Positions 8,011 through 16,769 of a stretch of DNA of 64,000 nucleotides are shown here, in pieces. This stretch comes from Senimuribacter sp049852125. Its GTDB lineage: Bacteria > Bacillota > Clostridia > Peptostreptococcales > Anaerovoracaceae. The stretch's first letter is position 1. Each line of letters opens with the position of its first letter. A program made the translations under genes and the position numbers. Where the stretch lies: the NCBI RefSeq assembly GCF_049852125.1, contig NZ_CP187532.1:2232001-2296000 (forward strand), read 5' to 3'. The notes under the pieces were generated by a model. That model saw only the letters and a list, made by a program, of their open reading frames with translations, searched no databases and had not been told where the DNA came from.

Positions 8011-9744
8011 ATGAAACAGGAAATTACACGTCTTCGCACCGTCATGAAGGAACATGGACTGGACGGCTATCTGGTGCCGACCACCGATTTTCACGGCTCC
8101 GAATACGTCAACGATTATTTTAAATGCCGGCAGTACCTGTCCGGCTTCACTGGCTCCAACGGCACCCTGCTGGTAACCGAAGATGACGCCAGACTCTGGA
8201 CTGACAGCCGCTATTTTATCCAGGCGGCAAAACAGCTTGACGGCACCGGCATCTCCATGATGAAATGCCAGCAGCCAGGCGTTCCGGAAATCGAAGACTA
8301 TCTGCCGACCATTGCAGGAGAAGGTTTTAAGCTGGGCTTTGACGGGCGTATTGTCAGCTTCCAAAACGGCGAAAAGTACGCTGCCAGCTGTGAAGTTGTT
8401 TACGATGTAGACTTGGTAGACGAAATCTGGGAGGATCGTCCTGCCATCAATGCGTCTAAAATCTACGCCCTGCCGGATTCTGTCACGGGCGAAAAGGCTG
8501 ATTCCAAGCTTTCCCGCGTGCAGAAGGCTCTTGCAGAGGACGGCGTAGATTATCATCTGATTACCAGCCTCGAAGACATCGCATGGCTCTTTAATCTGCG
8601 GGGCGATGATGTTGCCGATACGCCGGTATTCTTCGCCTTTGCGCTGCTTACGCCAAAGGACGCCCGTCTTTACATTCTGGACGAAACCTTTGATCCGGCG
8701 CTGGTACCTGCAGGGGTTACTGTTCTTCCTTACCTGCAAATATTTGAAGATTTAAAGACCCTTTCCGTCGGCAAGTGCCTTTTAAACAAGCGGCTGGTCA
8801 GCTATGCGCTTATGCAGGCGCTCCCTGCCGATATGGAGATTGTAAACGGCGCAGGGCCTATTGAATTGATGAAAGCCGTCAAGAATCCGTCTGAAATCGC
8901 GGCGACCAAATTCGCCCATATTCAAGACGGCGCCGCCATGGCAAATTTCATTTACTGGTTAAAGAAAAACGCCGGCAAAATAGAAATCACCGAGGTTTCC
9001 GCCAGCGAATATCTGAAGCAGTGCAGATTTGCGCAGAAGGGACTGATCGAGCTGAGCTTTGAAACCATGGCGGGCTACGGCGTCAACGCCGCCAGCATCC
9101 ACTACGATACAAAGCTTGGACACCCATGCTATCTGAAAAATGAAGGGCTTTTGCTGGTAGATTCAGGCGGGCAGTATATCGACGGCGGTACGACAGATAT
9201 TACCAGAACCATTTCTCTGGGTACCTTAACCCGTGAAATGCAGGAGCACTACACCATGGTGCTGCAGGCTTATCTGGCCCTGGAACATGCCCAGTTCACC
9301 GCTGAAACAACCGGTCGGGAACTGGATCAGCTTCCGCGTGAAAAGGTAAAGGCAGCAGGTCCTTGCTATCAGTACGATACCGGCCACGGCGTAGGACATA
9401 TTCTCAGCGTTCACGAAGGTCCTCGTATGATCGGACCGACCGACAACCACATGCTGCCGGGCATGATTACCAGCAATGAGCCGGGTATCTACATCGAAGG
9501 CAGTCACGGTGTGCGCATCGAAAGCGAACTGCTCTGTGTGGAAAATCCGGACGGAACCCGCAGCTTCGAATGCATCACCATGTGCCCGCTGGACAGAGCC
9601 GCCATCCTGCCGGAGCTTCTCACAGATGAGGAATTGACATGGGTCAACGCTTATCACAGAGAGGTTTACCAGAAGCTGGCGCCGCTGCTGGAAGAAGATA
9701 TAAAAAGGTGGCTAGCAGAGGAAACAAAAGAAATTACCAGATAG
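8011..9744 (+). CDS. Xaa-Pro aminopeptidase, M24B family
   Basis: Removes an N-terminal residue preceding proline. 577 residues, with two creatinase/prolidase N-terminal-like domains (about 1-290) and a C-terminal pita-bread catalytic domain. Metal ligands are visible: LLVDSGGQYIDGGTTDITRT (two Asp), GHGVGHILSVHEGP (His), ITSNEPGIYIEG (Glu) and VRIESELLC (Glu). The ATG at 8011 follows an AGGAGGAAA site. The length fits the larger bacterial/eukaryotic M24B form rather than the short PepQ form. It is the last gene before the terminator at 9762-9817. Together with HypD/ProC at 17.9-23.4 kb it points to use of proline-rich peptides such as collagen fragments (inference). Confidence 0.95.
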   Translation: MKQEITRLRTVMKEHGLDGYLVPTTDFHGSEYVNDYFKCRQYLSGFTGSNGTLLVTEDDARLWTDSRYFIQAAKQLDGTGISMMKCQQPGVPEIEDYLPTIAGEGFKLGFDGRIVSFQNGEKYAASCEVVYDVDLVDEIWEDRPAINASKIYALPDSVTGEKADSKLSRVQKALAEDGVDYHLITSLEDIAWLFNLRGDDVADTPVFFAFALLTPKDARLYILDETFDPALVPAGVTVLPYLQIFEDLKTLSVGKCLLNKRLVSYALMQALPADMEIVNGAGPIELMKAVKNPSEIAATKFAHIQDGAAMANFIYWLKKNAGKIEITEVSASEYLKQCRFAQKGLIELSFETMAGYGVNAASIHYDTKLGHPCYLKNEGLLLVDSGGQYIDGGTTDITRTISLGTLTREMQEHYTMVLQAYLALEHAQFTAETTGRELDQLPREKVKAAGPCYQYDTGHGVGHILSVHEGPRMIGPTDNHMLPGMITSNEPGIYIEGSHGVRIESELLCVENPDGTRSFECITMCPLDRAAILPELLTDEELTWVNAYHREVYQKLAPLLEEDIKRWLAEETKEITR

Positions 9745-9761
9745 TTGTTCTCATCATACAA

Positions 9762-9817
9762 AAGGCTGCGAGGTGCAGGCGAGATCATTTCACCTGCATC
9801 CGCAGCCTTGCTTTTTC
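9762..9817. terminator. Bidirectional terminator between the M24B and MATE genes
   Basis: Long stem with AAGGCTGCG pairing to CGCAGCCTT, extended inward by a GTGCAGG/CCTGCA section, followed by GCTTTTTCG. It lies between two convergent genes and can serve both strands. Confidence 0.8.
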
Positions 9818-9867
9818 GCAATACTTTACCCGATTCATATAAAGCCATTAAACGATTTTGAAAAAAA

Positions 9868-11217
9868 CTAAACCTCACGTCCCGCACTGTATCCGTACCG
9901 GGGCCGGTATTTCAGAAACATAAACACAGACAGGCAAGCGGCAGCAAACTCTGCAGCTGGTGTCGCCACCCAAATCCCTGTAATACCAAAGAGTGACGGT
10001 AGCACAATCATCGCAATCACCATGAACATAAAGGATCGCATAAAAGCGAGCACTGCTGACACAATACCATTTGACAACGCAGTAAACATGCCGCTGGCAA
10101 AAATATTAAAACCAATAAATAGCAGCGCGATCGTACAAATACGATTTCCGCCTACCGCCAGATCAAACACCGGGTTATCTGGTCGCGCGAAAACAGAAAC
10201 CAACGGTTTTGTAAGAAGCAGCGACAGCGCAACTGTTGCTGCGGAAATGCAGCCAATGACTTTTAGACTAATCTTAATCATCTTCTGTAATTTTTCACGA
10301 TTTTTTTCTCCGTCATAAAAACTGATTATCGGTGCGACGCCATAAGAATAGCCGGTATACAGAGAGCTTGCAAACATCAGCACGTACATAATAATCGTGA
10401 CAGCTGCAACGCCGTCTTCTCCCACATAGTGCAGCATGGTCCAGTTAAACAGCATGGTGACAATCCCGGTAACAAGCGCAGTTGCCATCTCAGAGCAGCC
10501 ATTGGATGCGGCACTGCGAAGAACGCGCAAACGAAATACTGGCTTTCTGAAATGCAGTAAGCTTTTTTTCTTGCTGAAGACAACCAAACCTACGACCGCC
10601 GTCACAGAATAGCCAAGCCCCGTTGCCAAAGCCGCACCGCTGATTCCCATGTCAAACCATGCAATCAGCACATAATCAAGCACCATATTCAAAATGCCGC
10701 CGCTGACAGAGCAAATCAGTGAAAGGCTTGCCTTCTCACTGGCAATCATATACAGGGTAAAATTGTTCATCAGCAAAATGGGAACCGAAAACAATAGATA
10801 GCGGCTCAGATAAGCCGTACAATAACCCATAACATCCGCAGATAATCCCATATTCGTGAGAATTGGCTTCATCACCCCATAGCCAAGCCCGCACATAAAA
10901 ATCCCCACAACAACATTCACTAGAATGAGAAAAGTGAAATCTTCTCTGGCTTCCTCTGTCTTTTGTTCGCCCATTTTGCGCATAATCACCGCGCTGCCGC
11001 CTGTAGCAAGCATGGTTGATATTGCCGTAACCAGCTGAATGAACGGCGCTGTCAAATTGATGGCAGACAGCGCTTTGGTGCCAATCAAATTAGAAACAAA
11101 CAGACCGTCCACCATGGTATAAAAAGACATAAATACGCTCATTGCAATGGTCGGTACCGCGAACTTCAAGATATTTCCTAGTGTTACAGGCTGTGCATAT
11201 GCATTTTGTTTTTCCAT
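9868..11217 (-). CDS. MATE family multidrug efflux transporter
   Basis: Inner-membrane cation-coupled exporter of 449 residues with about twelve hydrophobic segments, beginning MEKQNAYAQPVTLGNILKFA. It has the two-fold internal repeat of the MATE family, with MSVFMSFYTMVDGLFVS in the first helix region and GGSAVIMRKMGE after the second. RBS AGGAG lies 8 bases before the ATG. The gene diverges from a MerR regulator at 11309 and has a textbook MerR-type promoter (11259-11289), so its expression is probably induced by the ligand of that regulator. Typical substrates are cationic drugs and dyes; the actual one is unknown. Confidence 0.95.
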   Translation of the reverse strand: MEKQNAYAQPVTLGNILKFAVPTIAMSVFMSFYTMVDGLFVSNLIGTKALSAINLTAPFIQLVTAISTMLATGGSAVIMRKMGEQKTEEAREDFTFLILVNVVVGIFMCGLGYGVMKPILTNMGLSADVMGYCTAYLSRYLLFSVPILLMNNFTLYMIASEKASLSLICSVSGGILNMVLDYVLIAWFDMGISGAALATGLGYSVTAVVGLVVFSKKKSLLHFRKPVFRLRVLRSAASNGCSEMATALVTGIVTMLFNWTMLHYVGEDGVAAVTIIMYVLMFASSLYTGYSYGVAPIISFYDGEKNREKLQKMIKISLKVIGCISAATVALSLLLTKPLVSVFARPDNPVFDLAVGGNRICTIALLFIGFNIFASGMFTALSNGIVSAVLAFMRSFMFMVIAMIVLPSLFGITGIWVATPAAEFAAACLSVFMFLKYRPRYGYSAGREV

Positions 11218-11258
11218 TTTTCTTCTCCTCGCACTTGTTTTTCTCTACTGTATGTAGT

Positions 11259-11289
11259 ATCATAAACCATACAGTAACTGTACAGTCAA
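11259..11289 (-). promoter_or_regulatory. MerR-type promoter with 19-bp spacer for the MATE gene
   Basis: On the minus strand TTGACT (11284-11289) and TATGAT (11259-11264) are separated by 19 bases, the overlong spacing typical of promoters that MerR proteins activate by twisting DNA. A perfect dyad TACAGTAACTGTA (11270-11282) lies inside the spacer, where the regulator should bind. A second, wider inverted repeat TACTGTATG/CATACAGTA spans 11246-11276. The divergent MerR gene starts 20 bp to the right. Confidence 0.85.
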
Positions 11290-11308
11290 GAGAAAAAGGA
11301 GAATTTTT

Positions 11309-12142
11309 ATGGATACGAACGCAAAACTTCTCACGATTGGTCAATTTGCCGCCCTCCACGGAATCAATAAAAAAACACTCATGTGGTATGACGAAATCGG
11401 ACTATTCAAACCCGCTCTCATCCACCCTGAAAATGGCTATCGCTACTACAATTATCATCAAAGCGCGCTGCTCGAAACCATTTTAATGCTCAGAGAATTA
11501 GATGTTCCTGTCAGCGAAATACAAACCTTTATCGCACATCGATCCGCAGAAACGCTGCAAAAGCTGCTGGACAAGAACATACTTCTGCTCGATAAAAAAA
11601 TCGCTCATATGCAGGCGATGCGCAAAAACCTTTCTACGCGCCGTCAGCACATAGAGCATCTGCTGCATATGGATTTATCAGAAATCCGCCGCATCAAAAA
11701 AGATGCCTCCTGTCTGGTTACAGTTCCTATCGACAAACAGACATCCTATGATGAACAAGTAGAAATGATTCTGGAAGAAACACAAAAATATCAACTGCGC
11801 CGCCTTCACGACGCTTCCTACGGCACGATGATTTCTGTCAAAAGTTTGCTGGAAAAACAATTTGAAGATTACAGCAGTCTGTTCATCGAAGTTCCTTTCC
11901 CCATTCAAAGCGAGGGACTGCATATGCAGCCTGCGGGCGACTATCTGCAAGCATTTTACCAGGGTGATTGGAATCAAATGTCCTCCAAATACGAGGAAAT
12001 TTTTTCTTATGCCACAGACCATAATCTGCAGCTTTCAGGATACTCCTATGAAATGATAATTAACGACAACGTAACAGAGTCTATGGAGGAGTACATCGTG
12101 CAGATTGAAATTCCTGTTTGTTCCGACCATATATTATTGTGA
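11309..12142 (+). CDS. MerR family regulator with GyrI-like effector domain
   Basis: 277-residue transcription factor. The N-terminal winged helix-turn-helix starts LTIGQFAALHGINKKTLMWYDEIGLFKPA (about residues 8-36) and is followed by NGYRYYNYHQ. A long dimerisation helix comes next (about 80-120). The C-terminal 150 residues resemble the ligand-binding GyrI/BmrR-type fold, with GDYLQAFYQGDW and a final IEIPV strand. Such proteins (BmrR, BltR) sense lipophilic cations and activate an adjacent exporter. The divergent MATE gene with a 19-bp-spacer promoter and dyad fits this exactly. The 3' end overlaps the convergent AraC gene by 9 bp. Confidence 0.92.
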   Translation: MDTNAKLLTIGQFAALHGINKKTLMWYDEIGLFKPALIHPENGYRYYNYHQSALLETILMLRELDVPVSEIQTFIAHRSAETLQKLLDKNILLLDKKIAHMQAMRKNLSTRRQHIEHLLHMDLSEIRRIKKDASCLVTVPIDKQTSYDEQVEMILEETQKYQLRRLHDASYGTMISVKSLLEKQFEDYSSLFIEVPFPIQSEGLHMQPAGDYLQAFYQGDWNQMSSKYEEIFSYATDHNLQLSGYSYEMIINDNVTESMEEYIVQIEIPVCSDHILL

Positions 12143-13054
12143 GACTTTATTTTCTCGGCATTTCGCCCGATACTGACTTGGGGACATGCCGACCTGCCGC
12201 TTAAATGCCCTGCAGAAATATGCGGTATCCTGAAAGCGCATATTTTCTGCAATTTCAGTTACATTAAGTTCTGTATTTACTAATAGTCGCTTCGCCTCCG
12301 AAAACTGTGCCTCACGGATCAAAGTACCTACTGTTTTGCCGGTGATTTTTTTAATTTGCTCATTAAGATGACTCTGGCTAACCCCCAAAATTTCCGCATA
12401 TTCCGATACTGATAAATTTTCGCAAACACGCTGATCGATTAGATTTTGAAGCCGCAGATGCAGTTCCCCTGCCATGCCAGGCGTTCGTTCTATGCCCTGA
12501 TGTGCAATTTCTCGATGCCGCCTGTGAAAATAAATCAACAAAATATTGAGACATGCCCGCAGCACCTGCGCATAGTCGGGCGACTTGCTTTCATATTCTT
12601 TCAGCATCATCCTGCAGACTGCCCGCATGGTCTGTGCAAAATCCTCGTCCATATAGATGGCAGGCATTTCTACCATTTCCTTAAAAAGTTGAATTTCCCA
12701 AACAGAACTGACACTGATGCTGGACTGAAACAGAAACTCCTCCTGGAAATAAATAAGAATGCCTTTCGCCCTGGTGACATTTTTCCAGTAGTGTACCTGA
12801 CCGGGACTGATAAGAAAAACCACATTTTTCAGGTCATCGTACGCCGTGTAATCGATGATATGCGCTCCGTCTGCATCTTCAATAAATACAATCTCATAAA
12901 ACGGATGCCGATGTGCAAAAGCTGCCGAATCCCCAAAAGCGCTGTCGTCAATATTGTCATAAATGCAGAACCCGAATTCCGGGTCTTTTTCCGGCAGAAA
13001 AAAATCCTCATGAATGCTCTTTTCATCTGCTTTTATGCTCTGTCCTCTTCCCAT
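12134..13054 (-). CDS. AraC family transcriptional regulator
   Basis: 306 residues. The C-terminal about 100 residues are an AraC double helix-turn-helix, with VSEYAEILGVSQSHLNEQIKKITG and NVTEIAENMRFQDTAYFCRAFKRQVG, ending SPSQYRAKCRE. The N-terminal part is a cupin-like sensor (FAHRHPFYEIVFIEDADGA; LISPGQVHYWKN), as in regulators that bind sugars or small acids. I start at 13054 (MGRGQ) because AAGGAG lies 8 bases upstream; an in-frame ATG at 13141 has no site. It is the distal gene of a minus-strand set with the cupin protein and YfcC-like carrier, and probably controls them. Confidence 0.92.
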   Translation of the reverse strand: MGRGQSIKADEKSIHEDFFLPEKDPEFGFCIYDNIDDSAFGDSAAFAHRHPFYEIVFIEDADGAHIIDYTAYDDLKNVVFLISPGQVHYWKNVTRAKGILIYFQEEFLFQSSISVSSVWEIQLFKEMVEMPAIYMDEDFAQTMRAVCRMMLKEYESKSPDYAQVLRACLNILLIYFHRRHREIAHQGIERTPGMAGELHLRLQNLIDQRVCENLSVSEYAEILGVSQSHLNEQIKKITGKTVGTLIREAQFSEAKRLLVNTELNVTEIAENMRFQDTAYFCRAFKRQVGMSPSQYRAKCRENKVSQ

Positions 13055-13103
13055 AATCGTGTTCTCCTTATCAAACTCTCCCATAAAGCAAGAAATAGAC
13101 ATA

Positions 13104-13127
13104 CGGACTGTCCTGTCTGACAGCCCG
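13104..13127 (-). terminator. Weak hairpin after the cupin gene
   Basis: Stem CGGACTGTC/GACAGCCCG with one mismatch and a 6-base loop. It lacks a strong T run, so it may only attenuate read-through from the cupin gene into the AraC gene. Confidence 0.4.
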
Positions 13128-13148
13128 TCGTCCACTATCATTTTGTCT

Positions 13149-14099
13149 CTACTTCATATAGCAGCCCGTCACATAGCAACGGTATTTATGCAAAAATCCC
13201 TCGAAGAAATCCGGATCTTTTAGCTTTTCCGGCTGATGGGTCTGAAATGACTTGTAATCTTCCAAAAGTTCAAGGGTACAAGTCTCTCCGCCATAGTCAA
13301 ACACCCGGGCGTCTTCCAGAACCTCAAGTTCGTGGGTATGGTACGGCGGAATATGTACCAGACAATCCTTCTCTGCAATGTAGGTTTCACCTTCCACATC
13401 AAAACGAATTTTGCCGTCCGCCACATAATAGAGTTCCCAGTTTTGATTTGGATAATGCCATTCCACGCACAGTCCCTTCTGCAGGAAAGCTTCCCATACC
13501 TCTTTGACGCCGCCGCATTCCCAGCGACCGACCTTTTGACGAATTTCCCAGCCTTCGCCATTATGGGTCACATAGGCAAAGTCCGGCGTGCGTACTTCAT
13601 GCATCTGATGCTTATCCACATCTTCTGTTACCGGCAGTTCCCGTTCCAGTCCCTCCGTTCCGTCGTTTCTGTACATCTCCATGAATTCTTCATTTTCTCG
13701 GAACTGGATATGCCTCTGGTTTACCGTATTCTTCTCGTAAATGCCCTGTGCCATGTCGATTTCCTGAAACAGCTCACGCCAGATCGTGCCTTCCTCCAGA
13801 AAATGGAATCCATGGGGCGTATATGGCGGAATGTGCAGGATATCCCCGGCGTTTGCGATAAATCTCTTTCCACGAATAAAGCATTCCACACTGCCTTTGG
13901 CAATCAAAAAGGTTTCCGTGCCTCGTCCATGCTGATGATAAGGCACCTCCGCATCCTTATGATAAATGGTATCGCTGACCTCATCTTTCATATATCTGCC
14001 CCGCGGCAGAATAAAGTCATTGACTACCTGTGTTCCTTCATCCCAGGTTCTGAGCCAATCCTCCGGTTCATTCATTCGAATTAAAATTCTCTTTTCCAT
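13149..14099 (-). CDS. Two-domain cupin protein
   Basis: 316 residues with two cupin barrels. The first has YHKDAEVPYHQHGRGTETFLI and a following GDILHIPPYTPHGF (His pairs that usually hold a metal). The second has CVEWHYPNQNWELYYVADG and VHIPPYHTHELEV. The start at 14099 follows AAGGAGGATAGC; the earlier in-frame ATG lacks a site. Two-domain cupins include dioxygenases, isomerases and decarboxylases, and the substrate cannot be told from sequence. It lies 13 bp after the YfcC-like carrier gene and upstream of the AraC gene, so a carboxylated or sugar-like substrate imported by that carrier is a reasonable inference. Confidence 0.8.
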   Translation of the reverse strand: MEKRILIRMNEPEDWLRTWDEGTQVVNDFILPRGRYMKDEVSDTIYHKDAEVPYHQHGRGTETFLIAKGSVECFIRGKRFIANAGDILHIPPYTPHGFHFLEEGTIWRELFQEIDMAQGIYEKNTVNQRHIQFRENEEFMEMYRNDGTEGLERELPVTEDVDKHQMHEVRTPDFAYVTHNGEGWEIRQKVGRWECGGVKEVWEAFLQKGLCVEWHYPNQNWELYYVADGKIRFDVEGETYIAEKDCLVHIPPYHTHELEVLEDARVFDYGGETCTLELLEDYKSFQTHQPEKLKDPDFFEGFLHKYRCYVTGCYMK

Positions 14100-14112
14100 G
14101 CTATCCTCCTTA

Positions 14113-15534
14113 TCATACACCGATTGCTACGGCAGTAACAAGAATTACACATTCCAGCGCTACAAAAACCAGAAACAGCGGCGTAAAGAATTTATACCAT
14201 TTATTCAGTCCAATGCCCATCAGCCCGCATTCCAGCGCAACCGACGTTGGCCAGAACAGATTGGAAAATCCGTCACCAAACTGATAAGCAAGAACTGCTA
14301 CTTCTCTGGACTGTCCCACAAGGTCCGCCAGAGGTGCCATAATCGGCATCATAACCACCGCCTGTCCGGAACCGGACGGAATAAAGAAGTTGACGACATT
14401 TTATACAATGAGCATACCGATAGCCGTAACCTGAGAAGGCAGCGACTGCACCAGATTTGCAAGAGCATTGACAACTGTATCAATAATCATGCCGTCCGAC
14501 ATGATAACTTCGATGGAACGTGCCAGTCCCACCAGCAAAGCGCCGAACAGTGCGCTCTTACATCCTGCCAGATAAAGCTCCGCAATCTGCGTGCCGCTCA
14601 TTTTATTGAGAATACACGTAAGAATCATGAAGGCAAAGAACAGCGCTGCGATTTCCTGCAGATACCAACCCTTGGCGATAACGCCCCAGATAATAATCCC
14701 AATCAGTAGGACAAATCCCAGCAAGCTGATTTTCTGCTGCGGTGTGAAACTCAAATTCATCAGTTCCTCTTTTGACGCCATATTCTCCGTACCGGAGAGG
14801 GTGCCTGCATCTCCATACAGCACACTCTTCGCTGGATCTTTTCTGATTTTTCTCGCATAACGCATAACCCACCAAATTGCAAGAGCTTCAAAAAGTACAA
14901 AGGTAAAAATCCTAATTGCCAGCAGTTTCGGTGTAACCAAATCCACCTCAGCAACCGCGCTGGCAACTCCAATGGTAAACGGATTAAAAGTCGCAGCCGC
15001 AAAGCCGACGCCTGTTCCAACGGCGACGATAGACCCTCCTACAATCCGGTCGTATCCCAAGGTAATACCGATGGTAATAAACACAGGAATCAGCGCATAC
15101 GTTTCTTCCATCATGCCGAAGGTGGTTCCACCCAGTCCGAACAGAATCATAAAAACTGGAATAATCAGGATATCCTTGTTTCCTACTTTCCGAAGTACCC
15201 ATCCTGTCAGCGCATTCATCGCGCCGATTTCTGACAGCACACTGACATAAGACACCGCAAACAAAATAAATATGATAATATCCGCAGCCTTTACATAACC
15301 GCTGAAAATACGCAGTACCATGCCCCACGGACCTACCGGCGCGCTTTCCTGCGTCGGCGCATAACTGCCTGGTACAACTAACTCTCTGCCAAGACTTTCA
15401 TCGAACATTCGCTCAAAACTGCCTGCAGGCACAATCCAGGTCAGTACCGTACACAAAATTACAATCAAAAACATCAGCACATACGCATGAGGTGTTTTTA
15501 AAATATTTTTCAGTTTACTTGACGTTTTCTTCAT
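14113..15534 (-). pseudogene. YfcC-family carrier split by an in-frame TAA
   Basis: Membrane carrier of the YfcC/C4-dicarboxylate anaerobic carrier-like family. From ATG 15534 (MKKTSSKLKNILKTPHAYVL, with an AAGGA site) the frame runs 377 codons to TAA at 14401-14403 and then stays open in the same frame for 95 more codons to 14113. The continuation, NVVNFFIPSGSGQAVVMMPI, is the strongly conserved final motif of the family, and the part before it contains GGTTFGMMEETYALIPV. So a single base substitution created the stop within one otherwise intact gene of about 473 codons. The fragment lacks the last helices and is probably inactive unless the stop is read through or is a sequencing error. The downstream cupin and AraC genes are intact. 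Confidence 0.88.
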
Positions 15535-15570
15535 CCTCGTCTTCCTTTCGTAACAGATATAAATTTCATA

Positions 15571-15668
15571 GTGCACTTGATGTCTTCATTATATCTGCCT
15601 GATTTCAGGAAAGCGATGGATTATACGACGGAATTATGGTACTTTTTAATAAAATGCAACAAGTGCAC
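15571..15668. promoter_or_regulatory. Inverted pair GTGCACTTG / CAAGTGCAC upstream of the YfcC-like gene
   Basis: Perfect 9-bp inverted copies at 15571-15579 and 15660-15668 flank the likely promoter area of the YfcC-cupin-AraC operon, which contains two TATAAT sequences on the minus strand. The spacing is compatible with looping by a dimeric regulator such as the AraC protein of the same operon; that link is inference. Confidence 0.35.
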
Positions 15669-15698
15669 ACTAACCCACATCTTTCTTATACTTCGTCA

Positions 15699-16002
15699 GT
15701 TGTGCATATGCTGGTAATTTATCTCCAATCTGCACAACTTTTACAATGCAAGGTTGTGCAAATCCTGCTGACCACGCTGCCTCTTGCACAACTTTTGGGC
15801 TTCGTAACGCGAAAAACCATTTTTTCCATCAAAAAAGTTGTGCAAAACGAGATGGTTTCATCCTGTTTTGCACAACATACTGCATGCCGATTTCATCTTC
15901 TTCGCTAAAAGTTGTGCAAATTACGCATTTCAATCCTCCCTTGCACAACCACCACCGCCAAGAGTTGTGCAAAAACGGTTTTATCACATTCATATGCACA
16001 AC
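15699..16002. repeat. Array of ten alternating GTTGTGCA/TGCACAAC sites
   Basis: Ten perfect copies of an 8-bp word alternate in orientation. Forward GTTGTGCA starts at 15699, 15753, 15837, 15911 and 15964; reverse TGCACAAC starts at 15731, 15785, 15869, 15942 and 15995. Each forward-reverse pair is separated by 24, 24, 24, 23 and 23 unrelated bases. Gaps between pairs are 14, 44, 34 and 14 bases. Successive start-to-start distances (32, 22, 32, 52, 32, 42, 31, 22, 31) are all close to whole multiples of 10.5. The region lies between the MerR stop and the YfcC-operon promoter. ORFs running through it (15636-15908, 15746-16165, 15838-16143) are artefacts of the repeat. No known element type is recognised. 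Confidence 0.9.
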
Positions 16003-16020
16003 CCTGCAGCTTACATCCTT

Positions 16021-16749
16021 TTACCGCCTGCAATATACCTCTATCGCCCGGCTGACAAAGGCGGCCGTACCGGTGCCTGCTGCTTTATCGATGTTTGCCG
16101 AAAATTCCGCGTCTGCGGTATACATCGCGCCAAGCCCTGCTAAGATCTCATCGGTACAGGAATAGTAGTGTTCCGTAATAAAATCCTGCAGCCTGCGCAC
16201 CTGTGCCTGCACCTTATCAGATTCCAGCGCGCTTTCCCGCATAGCGCCGAATTCTGCGAAAATTTCCATCATCTGCATGCCCATATGCTGCATCTCCTCT
16301 CCGGTGCAGTTTTTCGTCTTTTCGGTAAATTCCCTGTACGCAGAGGTTTTTCCGTATGCCGCTTTTGCGCGCGCCGCGTATTCATCCATTTTACTTGTAT
16401 CGAATGGTGTAAAATCCATATTGCTCACTCCTGTCGTTTTAATTTCACGGGCAAGTTCAATGAGATTTTCAAGGTGCTGCTTTTTCATCGTCAGCAAAGT
16501 AATCTGCTGCGTAAGCGCCTTGTCTCTGTCAAAGTCCGGACTTTCCAGAATCTCTTTGATCTCCTTTAAGGGAAATTCCAGTTCTCGAAACAGCAAAATC
16601 TGCTGCAGCCGTGTCAGCGCTGTATCACCGTACAACCGGTAACCTGCCTCCGTCACCGCGTCCGGTTTCAAAAGCCCGATGGCATCATAATGATGCAGTG
16701 TGCGCACACTGACGCCGGTAAATGCACTGACCTCTTTTACTGTTTTCAT
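16021..16749 (-). CDS. MerR family regulator, TipA-like
   Basis: 242 residues. The N-terminal MerR domain reads TVKEVSAFTGVSVRTLHHYD and GLLKPDAVTEAGYRLYG, followed by a dimerisation helix (about 75-115). The C-terminal part (about 130-235) resembles the all-helical TipAS antibiotic-recognition domain, with MDEYAARAKAAYGKTSAYREF and EHYYSCTDEILAGLGAMY. TipA-type proteins bind thiopeptides or other peptide-like drugs and activate their own gene. The promoter upstream (16774-16804) has the MerR 19-bp spacer and a palindrome, which fits autoregulation. An RBS GGGAGG precedes the ATG. No obvious target gene other than itself lies next to it. Confidence 0.92.
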   Translation of the reverse strand: MKTVKEVSAFTGVSVRTLHHYDAIGLLKPDAVTEAGYRLYGDTALTRLQQILLFRELEFPLKEIKEILESPDFDRDKALTQQITLLTMKKQHLENLIELAREIKTTGVSNMDFTPFDTSKMDEYAARAKAAYGKTSAYREFTEKTKNCTGEEMQHMGMQMMEIFAEFGAMRESALESDKVQAQVRRLQDFITEHYYSCTDEILAGLGAMYTADAEFSANIDKAAGTGTAAFVSRAIEVYCRR

Positions 16750-16769
16750 ACTGATTCCCTCCCGTGTAA

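Noticed and set aside
14401..14403. Selenocysteine or pyrrolysine readthrough of the YfcC stop
   Set aside because: The codon is TAA, which neither system uses.
15699..16002. Integron attC sites or a small CRISPR
   Set aside because: The 8-bp word does not fit the attC core pattern GTTRRRY, no integrase is near, and the alternating orientation excludes a CRISPR array.
15636..16165. Overlapping plus-strand ORFs of 90, 139 and 101 residues
   Set aside because: They run through the ten-site array; their repeated short residue patterns come from the 8-bp words. No ribosome sites and no family resemblance.
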